Of a stretch of DNA of 64,000 nt, positions 32,801 to 44,560 are shown piece after piece. Position 1 is the stretch's first letter. Each line of letters opens with the position of its first letter. Made by a program: the position numbers and the translations under genes. The notes beneath the pieces were generated by a model. That model did not search any database. It saw nothing but the letters and a program-made list of their open reading frames with translations, and had not been told where the DNA came from. This DNA is from Timema cristinae (Eukaryota; Arthropoda; Insecta; Phasmatodea; Timematidae): the NCBI GenBank assembly GCA_039000515.1, contig JBCFYV010005452.1, positions 1 to 64,000 of the forward strand. Direction: 5' to 3'.

Positions 32801-33829
32801 AAACCCAACAAACAACAAGGTTTCCACCCCTTTACCCAAAAATGCATGTTTGAAAGACATAATTTTCACGAAATAAAATTTAAGAAATTTGGGTACTAGT
32901 TTCGATTGATCATTTTATCTTTTAACCCTTCCTTGCCCCTCCGTGTTTGAAACTGCCCCCAAAAGGGTCCCATGCTCCCTGCATTTTTAATTTAAACACG
33001 GTTTTCCAAATTACCTCACCCACGGGTTTGCTCTTCCGCTGCTATTGAAGGTGATGCCCGTTTCCGCTGTCCCTCGACTTTGCGGGCTCTCCCCTGGTTA
33101 CGCCCCCTCTATTGCTCCCCGGTTATGCACCTTTTTTTAAACTCAAGATTCGTAAATTTGGGTATTTCGTGCCCAAAATTTGGGGACGCCTTTTAAAACA
33201 GTGGCTCGTCCCCTTCAAAAGGAAAAAGTCCTTTGGGGGCACTTAATATATTAAAAATTTCAAAAAAAAACAAATATGTTTTATAAAATTGGGACAAAAT
33301 TATTGAAAATTTTGCTCTCAAAATATTCTTTGGGGCAAGCCCAAGTAACATTACAAATTGAGATGATAGGTTTTGGGTTAGGAAAAATGTGCATAAAGCT
33401 GTAATAAATTTAGCTTCATTTTGGAATATCCCAAATTCTAAATGCTACTATTTTTGAATAAATTTTTTTAAAAAAACTATATTTTTTTGACTGGGCCCCT
33501 ACAGTGAAAATAATATTAAAAATGTACCGTAATCATAAAATTATAAAGTGTTATATTCTATATTTTAAAAAACATTCAAGTGTTTATAAATCAAACCCCT
33601 ATTATTCAAAATTGAAGAGTCATTTAGGCCCTATAATAAAAAATAATTTTTTTAAAGCACTTTGGGCAAGATAAACCTATATATAACATAGGGTTCATTT
33701 TTCGTAAACAGCTTTGGGATTCAAATATTTATAAACTAATTCCCCCAAAATTTTTTCCCTTTTTTCATTTTTTATATCACAGCTAAAAAAATTTATTTTT
33801 AAATTTTAAATTATTAGCCCCCGCTTTCT
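29851..33829. other. Run-rich block with a partly cleaner stretch at 31.1-31.5 kb
   Basis: Run-dominated. Between about 31097 and 31510 the sequence is more mixed (for example GACTTAGGCCTAACAAATTC and later ACACCTCTGATGCCC). A 70-codon plus-strand frame there is unidentified. From 31800 to 32640 the plus strand is strongly T/C-rich, so the minus strand is A/G-rich, as in the lysine-rich ORF1 of some LINEs. No frame is conserved enough to call. Confidence 0.4.
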
Positions 33830-34000
33830 TCTACCCGTTGGGGTTATCGCACTTACGCAAAGTGTAAGGGTAGGGTGAGGGGGAATGAAATAAGGACCTA
33901 CAGTTTAACGGGAATCCAAACCCACGGTGGCAAACCTGTCATTCCCCACTTTAAAAAAGATGTTTTTTTTAAAGGGGTAAAGGGAAGGGGTTTAGCAAAT
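33830..34000 (-). mobile_element. SINE-like element, family 1, minus strand
   Basis: Read on the minus strand it gives AGTGGGGAATGACAGG, GCCACCGTGGGTTTGGATTC, TTAAACTGTAGGTCCTTATT, CACCCTACCCTTACAC and TGCGATAACCCC. This is the family 1 body in order, and one of its least damaged copies. The head would lie above 34000 and is not clear. Confidence 0.68.
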
Positions 34001-34479
34001 TTTTCACTATTTCTGCTATTTCCTTACAAATAAACTTTTTCCCCTTGCAATTTGTTTTTGGGCACCCAAAATACAAAAAAGAGAATGCATTATATTTTTT
34101 CGCATTTAAAAATAACTGAACTTAAATCTACTTGGAGGGGAAAAGCAATTTTGTTCAAAGTTAAAAAAAACCCACTCAAATGTGCATAAAATTTGCCATC
34201 AAGACCAAATTGGGAAACAAAAGGGCCCAAAGGGAAATGCATAGCACTAACCTAAACTAAAAAAACCCGGGGAAAAAGTTTTTTAATGCTTTTTTAAAAT
34301 TTCCCAAAACCCCGTAGAATTGTCAGGCGGGGTAAATTCAAAACAAGGGCTGCCTTAAATTTGACGGGCTTTGGTGTCAAATCCTAAATTTTGTTTTAAA
34401 CTAAGTCAATGGGGGCTAGATTTAACTGTGCAACTCTTCCCAATTTCCCTTTAAATTAAAAAGGGTTTTTTTTTCTATC

Positions 34480-34690
34480 CCCTTGGGGGGCTAAATAGTT
34501 AAGGCACTTTTTCCTCTAATAAACAGACTGCCAAAGAGGGAATGATCAAGGTTTGATCCTGGTCGGGTTTACTAGGGGGTTTTTTCTTAAATGGTTTCTC
34601 ACTCTTCCTCCACCCCAAATTTTTGGCCCCAACACTTTCTTTAAATAACCCCTTTCCCAAAATTAATCCATTAAACTTTAAAAAAAAGGG
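34480..34690 (+). mobile_element. SINE-like element, family 2, with tRNA-like head
   Basis: The head shows GGGGGCTAAATAGTTAAGGC (A-box position) and the B box GGTTTGATCC at 34550-34559, about 60 bases apart. The body contains TGGTTTCTCACTCTTCCTCC and then ATTAATCCATTAAA. The same order occurs at 63290-63510 on the minus strand. It is tRNA-derived by structure; the parent tRNA cannot be named. Confidence 0.65.
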
Positions 34691-35879
34691 TCCAAAGGAA
34701 ATAACCCAACGAGTAAAAATTTTGGGGTGCTGGAAAAAGTTTACATGAATTTTATACTGGGGTTTTTTTTTATTTCGGGGAAAAATTCAATTTTCCTTAT
34801 TTAACATATTTCTTTTTTGTTTTGGGTCTTGTCTAAAAATATTTTTTTCTCCCTTTGTGTGCCTATTGGAACCAATGAAACCCACTGAACAGATGTCCCT
34901 TTTATTCATGCGACTAAAACCACAGTGTATATTCACCCATACCTTTTTGAATACTTTGCCTTGAAAAATTTTTAATGTAAATTGCCCTTACTAAATAAAA
35001 TCTTTTTTGGGGCCCAAATTTAATTTTTTTTTCCTCTTTTTTATTGTCTTGGGTTTTTTTTGGGGAATGTGACAGGGGGGGATATACCGGGTTACGCACA
35101 ATTTTGCCCCCCACCAAAGTCGGAAAGTTTTAAAGGGCAACACTTTTGGTGGACCGTAAATGAAGTGGGGTGCCAAAAAATTTTATTACTATGGTCTATA
35201 CACAAGCTACTAAAACTATACACAACTTTTTAAAATTTATTTTTTAAACAAAATTTTTTTATGAGAAAAATTATTAAAATTTTTTTGGGAAAAAATTGTT
35301 GTGGGGCCTCAACTTTTTAAATGTGCTATATTGCCACATGTCAATATGTGTTTAAATGAACTCGACCTTTAATAAATTCAATTATGGGGAATATAGCAAA
35401 AAAATTTAAAAAATCAGGAATTTTTTCAAGTTTTAAAAAGAAAAAATCCTGCCCCCAATTTTGTTTTTTACAGAAAAATTAAAAACTGGGCAGCAAATTA
35501 TAAAAAGCCAAGACCAGACAAGAAATTAAAAAAATAAAACAACGTTTTTGGAGATTTGCTGCCCCCCTTTAATCGGGAGAATTTTAAAATTTTCCCAGTG
35601 AAAAACAGGCTTCCAAGTGAAAATTTTTTTAAAAACAACTAACTAGCAAAATTTCCTCCTGAGAAATATAAGCGGGGAACTAAGAGCGGGCCCTCTCTCC
35701 GAGTACAATGGGCCCGGGTAGCGGTAATTCCTCATCCTCTTTAATTGACTAAAATTTTTCAAAAAATTTTGATGTGTTGAAACCCAAATATAAAATTTGG
35801 CCAGGCTTCTAAAAGTTTAAAAACGTAAGAGACACACAGCCCTTGGGAAAATCCCATTTGTAAATAAATTTTTTAAATA
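34691..35879. other. Run-rich block between two family 2 copies
   Basis: No recognisable gene. Small mixed patches (35040-35170 and 35640-35740) are unidentified. Confidence 0.4.
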
Positions 35880-36221
35880 TTTTGTGAGGGGCTTCTCCCG
35901 GTCAAAAAATTTTTTGGGAATCCTTTTTCATTAGACTGGTTTGCAAATAACCGAATATCATGTTTGAATCCCGATCAGGTGTCGGGATAGGGGTTTTTTT
36001 TCTTCCTAAATTGTTTAAAACCCCCTTCAACCAAGAAATCGGCAAAATTTCAAAAAACAAAACCTTCCTCATTCCTAATCCTTTGGAGTAAAAAAACCGC
36101 AGATAGCTGAAATGGGAAAAGTAAGACAAATTTGTTTGATTAAGGTTACTTTTAATTTTTTTTTAAACCATTTTTTTGGCCAAAAAAAATACAAACAAAA
36201 TATACAATTGGTATGCAATTT

Positions 36222-36258
<37 letters not shown>
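35880..36258 (+). mobile_element. SINE-like element, family 2, ending in a 36-base A tract
   Basis: The head begins near GGGGCTTCTCCCGGTC and the B box is GTTTGAATCC at 35962-35971, followed by CGATCAGGTGTCGGG. The body includes AAACCTTCCTCATTCCTAAT, matching the CTTCCTAATCCCTAACAC of the copy at 63290-63510. The 36-A tract (36223-36258) would be the retroposed tail. If so, this is the only copy here with a visible tail. Confidence 0.48.
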
Positions 36259-36261
<3 letters not shown>

Positions 36262-36599
36262 TTAAATGTTTGGAAAATACTAAAAAAAAGATTTTTCCCA
36301 AAATACATTTTTTGGTATTAGTAAAAACCTTATTATTTAAACACGGGTATGTTTTTAAATCAACTTTAATTTTTAATACTGAAGGGGCAATGAAAGTTAA
36401 AAAAATTTTTTTAAAAATAAAGTTATATTAAAAAAAACTCTAAAAATGAATTTAAACTCCCAAAAACGCATTTTTAGGTTTACACAAAAAAAAGGGTTTA
36501 ATAAGTTTTGTCTATTAAACACCGACCAATAGCTTATCTTTCCCTGTATGAAAAATTTAAATATCTTTTAAAATTTTACTATTTTAAAAAAGTAAAATC
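36259..36599. other. Run-rich spacer after the A tract
   Basis: A- and T-rich run-dominated DNA with no frame or repeat that I recognise. Confidence 0.4.
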
Positions 36600-37940
36600 C
36601 TCTTTTTCAAAAATTGTACAGCAGGAAACCCTATCAAAAATTTCCACTAAAAGGGGGGGTACAATCCTTTAAATTTTGGACTGGGGATGTTTTTGAAACT
36701 GGTAATCCAAAGGGGAACCCACAGAAATTTAATCGCCCCTTTTTCTACTACTTCATCAAAATTTTTGATTTAGCCTGTTCAAAGCTTTTTTCCCGCATTT
36801 GTTCAAACTTTTTGGACGCCCTTTTTCCAGTCTGTCGGGTTGTCCTTAAATTTGCCCAATTGGTTTCAATTTATTTCCTGAATGAAAAAATCTGGTACTT
36901 TTGGGGCCATCAAAGAGGTCTTAAGGGAACTATGTTCTCACACAATTTGCTGCTTTTTTTTAATAGTCTTAAATCGTTCTTTTAAATTTTTTCCAAATTC
37001 TAAAATTTTCATTTTTTTTTTTTATTGCAATTTTTCCTGATATTTTTTCCCTTTGGGAATTTAAAGCACCTGTCTAAGCTTAAAGGGTTTTCCCTTTTTC
37101 CTTTTTGATTTTTTTTTATCTGCTCATTCGTCTGCTTTTCTGACTTACTAAAATTTTCCCAAGCGTCTGTAGTTTCGTCCCTTACCTGTGTTTGGGCGTT
37201 TGGTCACTTTTATCTTTGTTTTTTCGGAAAAATTTTTTCAAAGTCGTTTTTTTCCTTCTTGATATTTCCCCCGAAATTTTCGGGTTTTCAAACCCTTTTT
37301 GGGAAATTGTTCATTTACCCCCTTTAAAATTTTTTTCATAAAACTTAGTTTTTTTAATTTTCCCTGTTTTATTTTCATTATTTTTTAATCAACCTTTTTT
37401 TTTTATTTTTTTTAAAACTCAAATTATTTTTTTAGTAGCCCCGGGCCCAGTTTTTTTGATCTCCTGACAATTTTTTTTGTAGCCCCTTGCTAGTTTTAAA
37501 CGAACCTTTTAATCAAATTTTCGGACTTAATTTTTCCTTTTTTTCATTACTCTTTTCATTTTCTGCACAAAAAAAAGAAGAAAAAATTGCTTTTGCATTG
37601 GGGTCATTTGCTGAGGGGGGTTTTGTTAAACCCTAAAACCTTCAACCCTTTGAAACATTCTCCATCCACCTTAAATCTTTTTCCCTTATGACAAATTGGT
37701 TCAATTTACTTTCCCATTTGTTGTTCACTTTGTTCCTGATCGATTTTTCAAAAAAAAGGGAACGTTCAAAACCATTTGGGGGGGGAAATTGTCTAGGGTA
37801 AGGTTATCTTCACTGCTGCTACAACTTTTTCCCCAACTTTTCCCATTTTTAAATTTAAATTTTGTTTTTGATAAACTTACGTGAAAATTTTTCCCTGCTT
37901 ACTTTCACCTGAATCTAGAATTTTAAACCCCCTTTCTGAA
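36600..37940 (-). pseudogene. Possible LINE ORF1-like remnant on the minus strand
   Basis: Read on the minus strand this 1.3 kb is A-rich, with short coding-like pieces. Near 37835-37770 is a Cys-Ser-Ser-Ser-Glu-Asp acidic/serine patch followed by NLTLDNF. Near 37190-37115 is DETTDAWENFSKSEKQTNEQ, a charged, helix-prone, coiled-coil-like segment. Such a layout (serine/acid N-terminus, then a Lys/Glu/Gln-rich coiled coil) is seen in ORF1 proteins of several LINE clades, which bind element RNA. I cannot identify a zinc knuckle, RRM or reverse transcriptase next to it. Run-type damage breaks all frames. A 123-codon plus-strand frame at 36614-36985 overlaps it and is probably its shadow. Confidence 0.22.
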
Positions 37941-40900
37941 GCAAACCGGGTTTTGGAACCCTCCCCCCGAATTAACCCTTTTTTTGGGGAACCCCTCCCC
38001 CCCTAAATTAACCGGGTTTGGGAAACGCCCTTCCCCCAAAAGCCCTCTGGTTTTTTGTGTGGGGAAAAATTTTAAAGCACTTATTTTTCGTTTTCAGCAC
38101 TTCACTTTTTTTGGCCCTCACTTTCTGGGGTTGGTGAAACTGATTTTAAGTTTTTTTAAAATCATTTTATCAAGCCCTCCACGGGGGGAAAGGGCCATTA
38201 TTGTAACTTTTAAAAAGCTAGCCTGATATTTTAAATTTTTGTACCCCCCATTGGGGTGATTTTTAAATATAACGTTTAAATTGGGGACCAAGTTTGCGTT
38301 CGTATAGAAAATTTAAAAAAGGGGAAATTTTTCTTTTTTAAAAAATAAAATTTAAAATTTTCTATTTTTTTGGTAAAGTTATTTTTTTTTTAAAGGGTAG
38401 ATAAACATTTTTTGTTGCTAGAAATTTTACCTTTGTAATTTTAAAAAAGCCCGACTATTATTTATATACATGAAAATTTCCCGGGAAAATTTAAAATTTT
38501 AAAGGAACCAGATTAAGAGGGTCAAGACTCAACCTACACGGCTCCTCGTCGGGAAGGAAAGTAAAAGATTTTTCGTCCCCCTTAAAGGTAATCAAGCGAA
38601 AATTTCCACCTCGAAGCTTCCTAAAAGAAAAAAAGGTGGGGCCCATCCAGGTGCTTTTCCCTGTCCACAACTGCTTTGTCTTTTTAAACAGAGACTTTTT
38701 AAAGGATTTTGCCATACCTCGAAACCCTTAAAAAATTTAACAAAAATAAATCTTACTGCCCCTCCATTTAAAATACAAATTTTTTGAATCTAGATGTTAA
38801 TAAAAAATTATCAGTGTTTAAATCTTTTAACATTGACAAAAAAAATAAAATAAAAACACACCCCACATCATTTAAAAAATTTTTTATTTTAAAAATGAAA
38901 ATATATAGTACATTTACATGTATATATGGGTTTTTAATTTTTTCCTTTGAAAAAATCACCACATCAAAAATTTTAACCGGGCCTAACAATAAAAAAATTT
39001 TTAAAAATAAAATTAGCTCAATTTTTAATAGCTTCAAAAAACAATGTGTGAAATTTTTTGAGCTTTAAATAAAAAATATTTTTTTAGAATAAATAAAATG
39101 ACTTTATATGTTTTTCTAAAAAAAACTCTAAGTATTAAAAAAAGCATTGTTTGAAAATCCCAATATTTAAAAAACTTCCCAACCTGCTCCGAATCCCCCA
39201 AAATGGGCTTAGGCATGGAGAATAACGGGGCTGTTTTTTCAAATTTTTTAAATTTTTAGTAAAGCCAAATTTAAAAAAAATTTTTTAGGGGTTTTGCCTT
39301 TAACTTTCCCTTTGAACTTTTGGGTGATTTTGGGTGGGGGGGCAAAAATCCCCAAGCTTTTGGAAATGCTTTCAAACCATAGGCTGAAAAAAAAAAGGTT
39401 AATTTTTAAAATGTTTTAATCTAACGGGGAAAATATGGAATAGGGTGCTTTTTTCCGCTTTTGATTTTTAAAAATTCGTCAAAAACTCTGAAGTCAATGA
39501 CGTTTCAAAGAAATTGGCGATAAAAAGATGCGCAAATTTTGTAAAAATGCTTTAAACAAAATTTAAACTTGTATTTTTTTGGGGGGCCCATCATGAAAAA
39601 AATATGAAATTCGACTCCGACCTTTTAAAAAAAATTTACCTTTTCAAATAATGGGCCCTTAGACCACATTTAAAATTAATACAGGGCCCCATTTTGGGCT
39701 CTTTTTGAAGAGTTTTAGGTCTTCAACTCACATTTTTTGGGATCAATCCCCTTGTATATAAAAAAAAAGTGCTGATTTTATTTGGGGAAATCTTAAAAAA
39801 AAATTTTTGGGGTTAAATCTATAATTTTAAATTCACTACCACAAATATGCATTTTTTAAAAAATGTTTAAAACAAGCTAATTAAAAGCTGCTTGTGTAAT
39901 TAAAGTTGTTTTAAAATTTTTTTTTAAAAAACGTTTTAGTAGCATGGACAAGAAAAGTTTCCCAACCATAAAATTTTCTTTACAAAAAAATAAAAATCCC
40001 TCAATTTAATCCCTTTTACTAAATTAAATATTTTATTTTTTTTGCCCCCAGAAAAAATTTTAAAGGATCAGGCACCCAAACTGGGAAACCCTTTTTATTA
40101 TGCAGGCATCTATGCTACGGACGGGAAAATAAAAAAAGATGCTTTTTGGAAAAAAGGGGAAAATTATTTTCAGTTTTTGCAAAATCAAAAACCTTTAACT
40201 TAAAAACCCCTGCTGTTTTTAAAAAATAATGGTTTAAAAGGGTTTCCCTTTTACCACCAAAACAGAACTCATTTCGCTTACTCTCCTCAAATTAAAGTCT
40301 GTTCACCTAAAAGAGGCTTCTCTCCTAAACTATTCAAGCAATTAAAAATCCAATTTAAAAAATTTTCATTAATATTCATTAAAAGTTGTGGGAAAGGGAA
40401 TAAAAAAATTTAAATAATAAAAAGGAATGTACTTGAATGGTACAACAAATTTAAAATTTGAAAAGAAAAACTTTTTTGGTAAATTTAAACAAGTTTGGGG
40501 AAATCAAAACAAAAATTTGAAAAATTTTCTTCGAGGAAAAACAAAATTAAACATGAATTAAAGGGTAAAAATAGAACAAGTACAATAAAATTTCCCCTAA
40601 AAAATCTTAAATTGATTTTTTTAAAAATAAAAAAATTTGGGCAAAAACCCAAGGAAAAAACAATAAACTGTGCGACACAATAATTTTAAAATAAATGACA
40701 GATTATAAGATTGGGGTGATCAAAAAGGAATTTTTGGCAAAAAGGCAATTGACCAGACAGGATTAAATTTAAAACTCCCACACCATTACAGATAAAAGTT
40801 TTTATGAATGATTTAAAAAGGTTTTTAGGGTTTTAAAAAAGGGGATTACTATACAAAAGGGGAAAAAATAATTGACAATTAATATAATGAACTTTTTTAT

Positions 40901-42579
40901 TGAAAAAATTTTAAAAATTTAAAATAAATATTTGAAAAAAAGTGACCAAGGAAAAAAATGTTCTGCAATGTTTAAAATATTTTTACATTTAAGTAAAAAA
41001 ATGAAAAAAAAGGTTAAAAAAAGTTGACTAAGTTTTATTCCGGTACCTTACACATTAAAAACTAATAATTGATAAAAATATAACATTAAAAACATTAAAA
41101 CAAAGTTAAAAACATAGTGATAACTTCTTCCCAATTTAAAAATTTAATGTAAATAATTTTGATGGGAAAAAACTTTATTCAAGCAAAAAATTTTCAAAAT
41201 TAGACTGGTTTTAAAATTAGAAAAAGAATTTGTTTGGGGATTTTTAAAAGGAAATCAAAGGATGTGTATCAAACCAGGTTATACCTTTTTCCAGTTTTTG
41301 AAATGTTTTTAAATACAAGATAAATAAAAAAGAAAAATTGATTACTAAGAAAAAGTGTAACAAAATGGAAGATTTTTTTTTGACGTTCTTTATCTTTAAA
41401 TTTTTTCCCAAAAAGTCCCAAAAAAAAGGCCTCCAAATTGCAGTTTTCAACCAAAAAAACCAAAAAATATTTATTTTTTAATAGTTTTATAACCCTTTTC
41501 ACCAATTCACTCTAGAAATTTTAAAAATCAAATTAAAATTTTGTTTTCTGGCTGGAGTGTTTTTTTCTGCAGGTCTGTCCAAATTTTAAAATTTTATACC
41601 TCATCCCAAAAAATGTTTTTAAATATAGCCCTCCCCAAAACCCCCTTTATCAAACCCACATATTAGATATTAAAAGATAAAACTTTTTAAAGTTTAAAGG
41701 ATATGTTTAAAGAATTTCAGTTTTTCTTTCAAAACGGGAAAAAAAATTTTTAAAATTTTTAAATTTTAGATTAAAGTTTTAGCCCCCCCCCCAAACCCCC
41801 CCTTTTAACTCCCACTTTAAAAATTTTTAATCCCCAAGATTTTTTTAAAAATTTTCATCACACCAAAATAAATTTAAAATGTTTTAACTCCATGGTTATT
41901 TGGTTTTTGCCCTTTACTATCTTTCCCAAATTTTTAATTTTTTCCACGTTTGGAAAGGGCTTTTATCTTTTTAGTTATTTGGGTATTTGAAAACCCCCCC
42001 CCTTCACAAAATTTGTTATTTTAAATATTTTTTAAATTTCAAATTTTTAAACTTATAAAGGGTTGGATTTTTTTCCCGCCAAAGTTTTTTTTTTAAAACC
42101 TTTATTAGAATTATTTTTTTATTGAAAAAGAACTCCCTTCCCGGGGCCGCCCCCCCCCCCCCCCCATTTATTACTATCACAAATTTTTTAAATTTTTTCT
42201 GGGTATATCCACCCCTTCCCGCTTAATTCAGTTTTTTTATTTCAAAAATGCCTTAAACTTTTTTTTGGACCAACCCACATTTTCCCGCCTTAAAACAGGG
42301 GGTGCCAGGGGCATAACCCAAAAAACTTTTGCCAACATGGTTTTTGGTATCAAATTTTAATTTAAAAAAGGGTTTAAAATCCACATTTAAAAAAATTTAA
42401 ACCCAAATTTCCGCGATAAAAACGTGGGGGTCCGGGTGTACTGTTTAACCCTTTTGGTGGCGACCCCCCTTTTTTGGGCTTGATGAATGTATTTTGGGGT
42501 ATTAAATGCTATGAACATTTTCACATGCAAAATATTTTGGGCATGGAAAATTTCCAAAAGGGTTCTGTTTAGGAAAAAG
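37941..42579. other. Run-rich block, no supportable gene
   Basis: Very AT-rich runs, with 16 C at 42150-42165. A cleaner piece at 38500-38715 gives a 74-codon minus-strand frame (SLFKKTKQLWTGKSTWMGPT) without a known match. 38770-39070 is almost free of G and C and open on both strands, which reflects composition, not coding. Confidence 0.45.
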
Positions 42580-42720
42580 GTCCGGAAAAAAGGGACTGAA
42601 TTTCGCCAGCGTTAAAATCGGCTACAAGGGTTCGTTTCCAGGTTTTTTTGGTTTTTATTTTTCCCCTTTTTTAAAGGGAAAAAAAGGGTTGGGCCCACGA
42701 CGCCCGTGGAACCATTTTTC
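42580..42720 (+). mobile_element. Possible tRNA-like SINE head
   Basis: A near-B-box GGTTCGTTTCC lies at 42629-42639, preceded by a GC-richer segment. Without a recognisable body this is weak. Confidence 0.25.
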
Positions 42721-43199
42721 CCGCCCAAAAACTGTGGAAAGGTTTTTTAATGGAGTTAGGGGGCCACAAAAAAATTTATGTGGGATTTTAATGTTAACTT
42801 AATGCCACAAAAACCAAAGGGGTTTTAAAAATTTTTTATACAGATTTGGGCCCGTACAAGGCCAAACTAAAATATACAGGGTGCAGTGCAAAAAATAAAA
42901 TAAACAACATAAAAAGAAATTTCCCCCCATGTCCAAAACAAATAAATTTTTCCCAAAAAGGTTTTTTCAAAAAAACGTGTGGGTGCAGATTACTAGGGAA
43001 CTAAAATTTTTTTAAGCACATTTCATACAGGGCATTTTGAATATTGATTACAAAAGAAAATTTTCTGGGCAACTCCATACCCGCACTTTTTGAATTGTGT
43101 AATTAGCAACACAACAAATGTGGTTTTAGCGGGGTGACATCCCGCCTAAATTTACCAGAGCATTACAAATTCCCCGAATACACATTTTCCGCATAGGTG

Positions 43200-43640
43200 G
43201 GTAGGGGAAAGGCGGGGCCCGGTCAATGGCTTTCCCGGGCTTTCTGAAAGCCTACAGAAAATGAACTTGCAGACGTGCAGTGGAGCACGCCCTGATGCAA
43301 CGTATTTTTTGCAGGCTCCATTTAACATAAAATGTGAAAAAGGAAATTATAACATCACATTCGGAAAGGGCTTCTCCCCTTCCAAGTAGTACCCATGCCT
43401 TTTCACCCACTCCCAAAAAGCACCACTGTAACGAAAGGCCCCGTCACTACACCAACCCCTCTCACCCACTCCCCATACATCCAACCATTCAAGTGTCCTT
43501 ACATCACAAATTACCCAACCCCCCTCTATATCACCCCAATCCTTTTTAACCCTTTTTTTTGCTACTCAAACAAAAAAACAAGCTATCAACGATGTAGGCC
43601 CCGGAGATGGTTTCCGGCTTAGCGTCGCAAACTCAATGTT
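43200..43640. other. Partly clean, C-rich stretch of unknown nature
   Basis: The base order is more mixed than in its surroundings (for example CAGACGTGCAGTGGAGCACG near 43272), followed by a C/A-rich segment with CACCCACTCCC and repeated 'CAC..CCAACC' patterns at about 43395-43540. The two overlapping Pro/His/Thr-rich frames here reflect that composition. No gene is recognised. Confidence 0.35.
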
Positions 43641-44339
43641 TTTTTTATAATGTTCCCTCCCCAAAAAAAAGACAAGGGGTTAAAACCCTGCCATAGTATA
43701 TTTTTTTCCATTTACCTTTGGAAATCAATTTTTACAGTAAAATTTTGACTTTTTTTCTGGTTCAACTATTTCTGTATAAATATATAAAAAATTATTTTAT
43801 TTCCTAAATTTTAAAAAAAAAAATAAATCCTTTCTTTTTTTTTTTTTCATTGACAAGGAAATTTTTCAGGCCCCTACTTAATCTAATTTAAAAAAAAAAC
43901 ATTTTTATAAGGGGAAAGAATTAAAATAAGTTCACCACTAAAAGTTTGTTTCATAAGATTGAAAAAACAAAGTTTAAAACCCCCACTCGTTCTGGGGGCA
44001 AGCGTTTAAAAAAAAATTTGGGGCTATCTTAAAAAATCTTAAAAAGCCCAAAAAAAATGCCAAAGTTGGGGAAAAACACAATTTTTAAAAATTTTAATTT
44101 TAAATGAAAAAGAAATTTTCAACTGACGCACTCACTTTCAAATAAAACCCATTTTTTCAACATCATAAAAAACAAAAACATTGTATTCTACGTTCTAAAA
44201 GAAAAAAAAACTGGGTTAAATATTTAAAACCCGGGAAAACCATGGGTTTTTATTTTAAATCATCAATTTGTTTAAATTATTATATATAATAAAAATATCC
44301 GAACTAAATTTTTTTTTTTTTTTGGTGCTAGTCATTAAC
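43641..44339. other. Run-rich block
   Basis: A- and T-run dominated, nothing recognisable. Confidence 0.45.
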
Positions 44340-44560
44340 AGGTTTAAAATGGCCTTTTAAACGATTTGGGAAAGAGAGAAGGGGCTAAGAGGAAGTGAAC
44401 TCGCATTTGTTTTGGGGTGAAGATGGGGAAAATTTAAAAAAATAAATCACTTGTGGGAAAAACCCTTTTCAGTTCCCAAACGGCTGAGATTCAAACCCCC
44501 GACCTCCCCCCACTGGGGACAAACCATGGTCTAACCCCTAACCACCGCCCGGGGTAAAAT
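44340..44560 (-). mobile_element. SINE-like element, family 2 variant, minus strand
   Basis: Read on the minus strand the head is GGGCGGTGGTTAGGGGTTAG then ACCATGG, a clear A-box-like tRNA 5' part. After it come GGTCGGGG and GGTTTGAATCT (B box, + coordinates 44498-44488). The body has GTTCACTTCCTC and TTCTCTCTTTCCC, comparable to other family 2 copies. This is the clearest tRNA-like head in the window. Confidence 0.62.

Noticed and set aside
36112..36431. Overlapping frames rich in Lys near 36.2 kb
   Set aside because: They are produced by the 36-base A tract.
38768..39068. Long open frames on both strands of the same 300 bp
   Set aside because: The segment is nearly free of G and C, so stops are rare or displaced. 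The Lys/Phe/Ile-only composition is not protein-like.
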